Positions 14,176-14,197 of a stretch of DNA of 14,197 nucleotides are shown piece after piece. The position numbers were made by a program, and so were the translations under genes. Every line of letters begins with the position of its first letter. The first letter of the stretch is position 1. The notes beneath the pieces are model-generated. The model was not told the DNA's origin. It saw nothing but the letters and a program-made list of their open reading frames with translations, and ran no database searches. The DNA comes from Methylococcaceae bacterium UBA4132 (GTDB lineage Bacteria; Pseudomonadota; Gammaproteobacteria; Methylococcales; Methylomonadaceae). Where the stretch lies: the NCBI GenBank assembly GCA_002380945.1, contig DFWO01000125.1:1-14197 (forward strand), in the 5' to 3' direction.

Positions 14176-14197
14176 TAGAAGTTACGCATTGACAGAG
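14176..14197. repeat. 22-bp terminal repeat, right copy
   Basis: These last bases, beginning TAGAAGTTACGCATTGACAG, are the exact reverse complement of 110-131. The window stops inside the element, so how far the similarity continues cannot be seen. Confidence 0.6.

Overview
The window most likely comes from a gammaproteobacterial methanotroph (order Methylococcales) or a close methylotrophic relative. The strongest clue is a complete minus-strand cluster fhcB-fhcA-fhcD-fhcC. These genes encode the formyltransferase/hydrolase complex of the tetrahydromethanopterin-dependent formaldehyde oxidation pathway. A long membrane-bound pyrophosphatase, typical of the pyrophosphate-based metabolism of methanotrophs, fits this. 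So do the moderately AT-rich base composition and the many short palindromic repeats. The genus cannot be fixed from the sequence alone.

Layout. Positions 1-131 look like the end of a repeated, possibly insertion-sequence-like element, and its outer 22 bp recur inverted at the extreme right end (14176-14197). Next come rpmE (326-526, minus) and the divergent exonuclease III gene xthA (624-1397, plus). A long palindrome (1407-1474) separates xthA from three minus-strand genes: a K+-dependent-type membrane pyrophosphatase (hppA), a lipoprotein of the 5'-nucleotidase/UshA family, and a TerD-domain protein carrying four C-terminal membrane segments.

Positions 6416-9010 form an accessory stretch. 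It holds a broken Uma2-family gene (one stop codon plus one frameshift), a PD-(D/E)XK nuclease-like gene, and a SHOCT-domain gene bracketed by integron-type GTTRRRY/RYYYAAC sites. Several copies of GTAGGTTGGG and GTTGGGGT palindromic repeats lie between them.

Positions 9012-14066 hold the fhc cluster, transcribed fhcB to fhcC. FhcD transfers the formyl group from formyl-H4MPT to the methanofuran-type carrier. FhcA hydrolyses formylmethanofuran to formate. FhcB and FhcC are the remaining structural subunits. An unannotated 46-residue single-membrane-span ORF with a good ribosome binding site sits between fhcA and fhcD. The stop codons of both fhcB and fhcA are the TAG inside the terminal GTAGG(T/C)TGGG of a palindromic repeat, so the repeats end flush with the genes.
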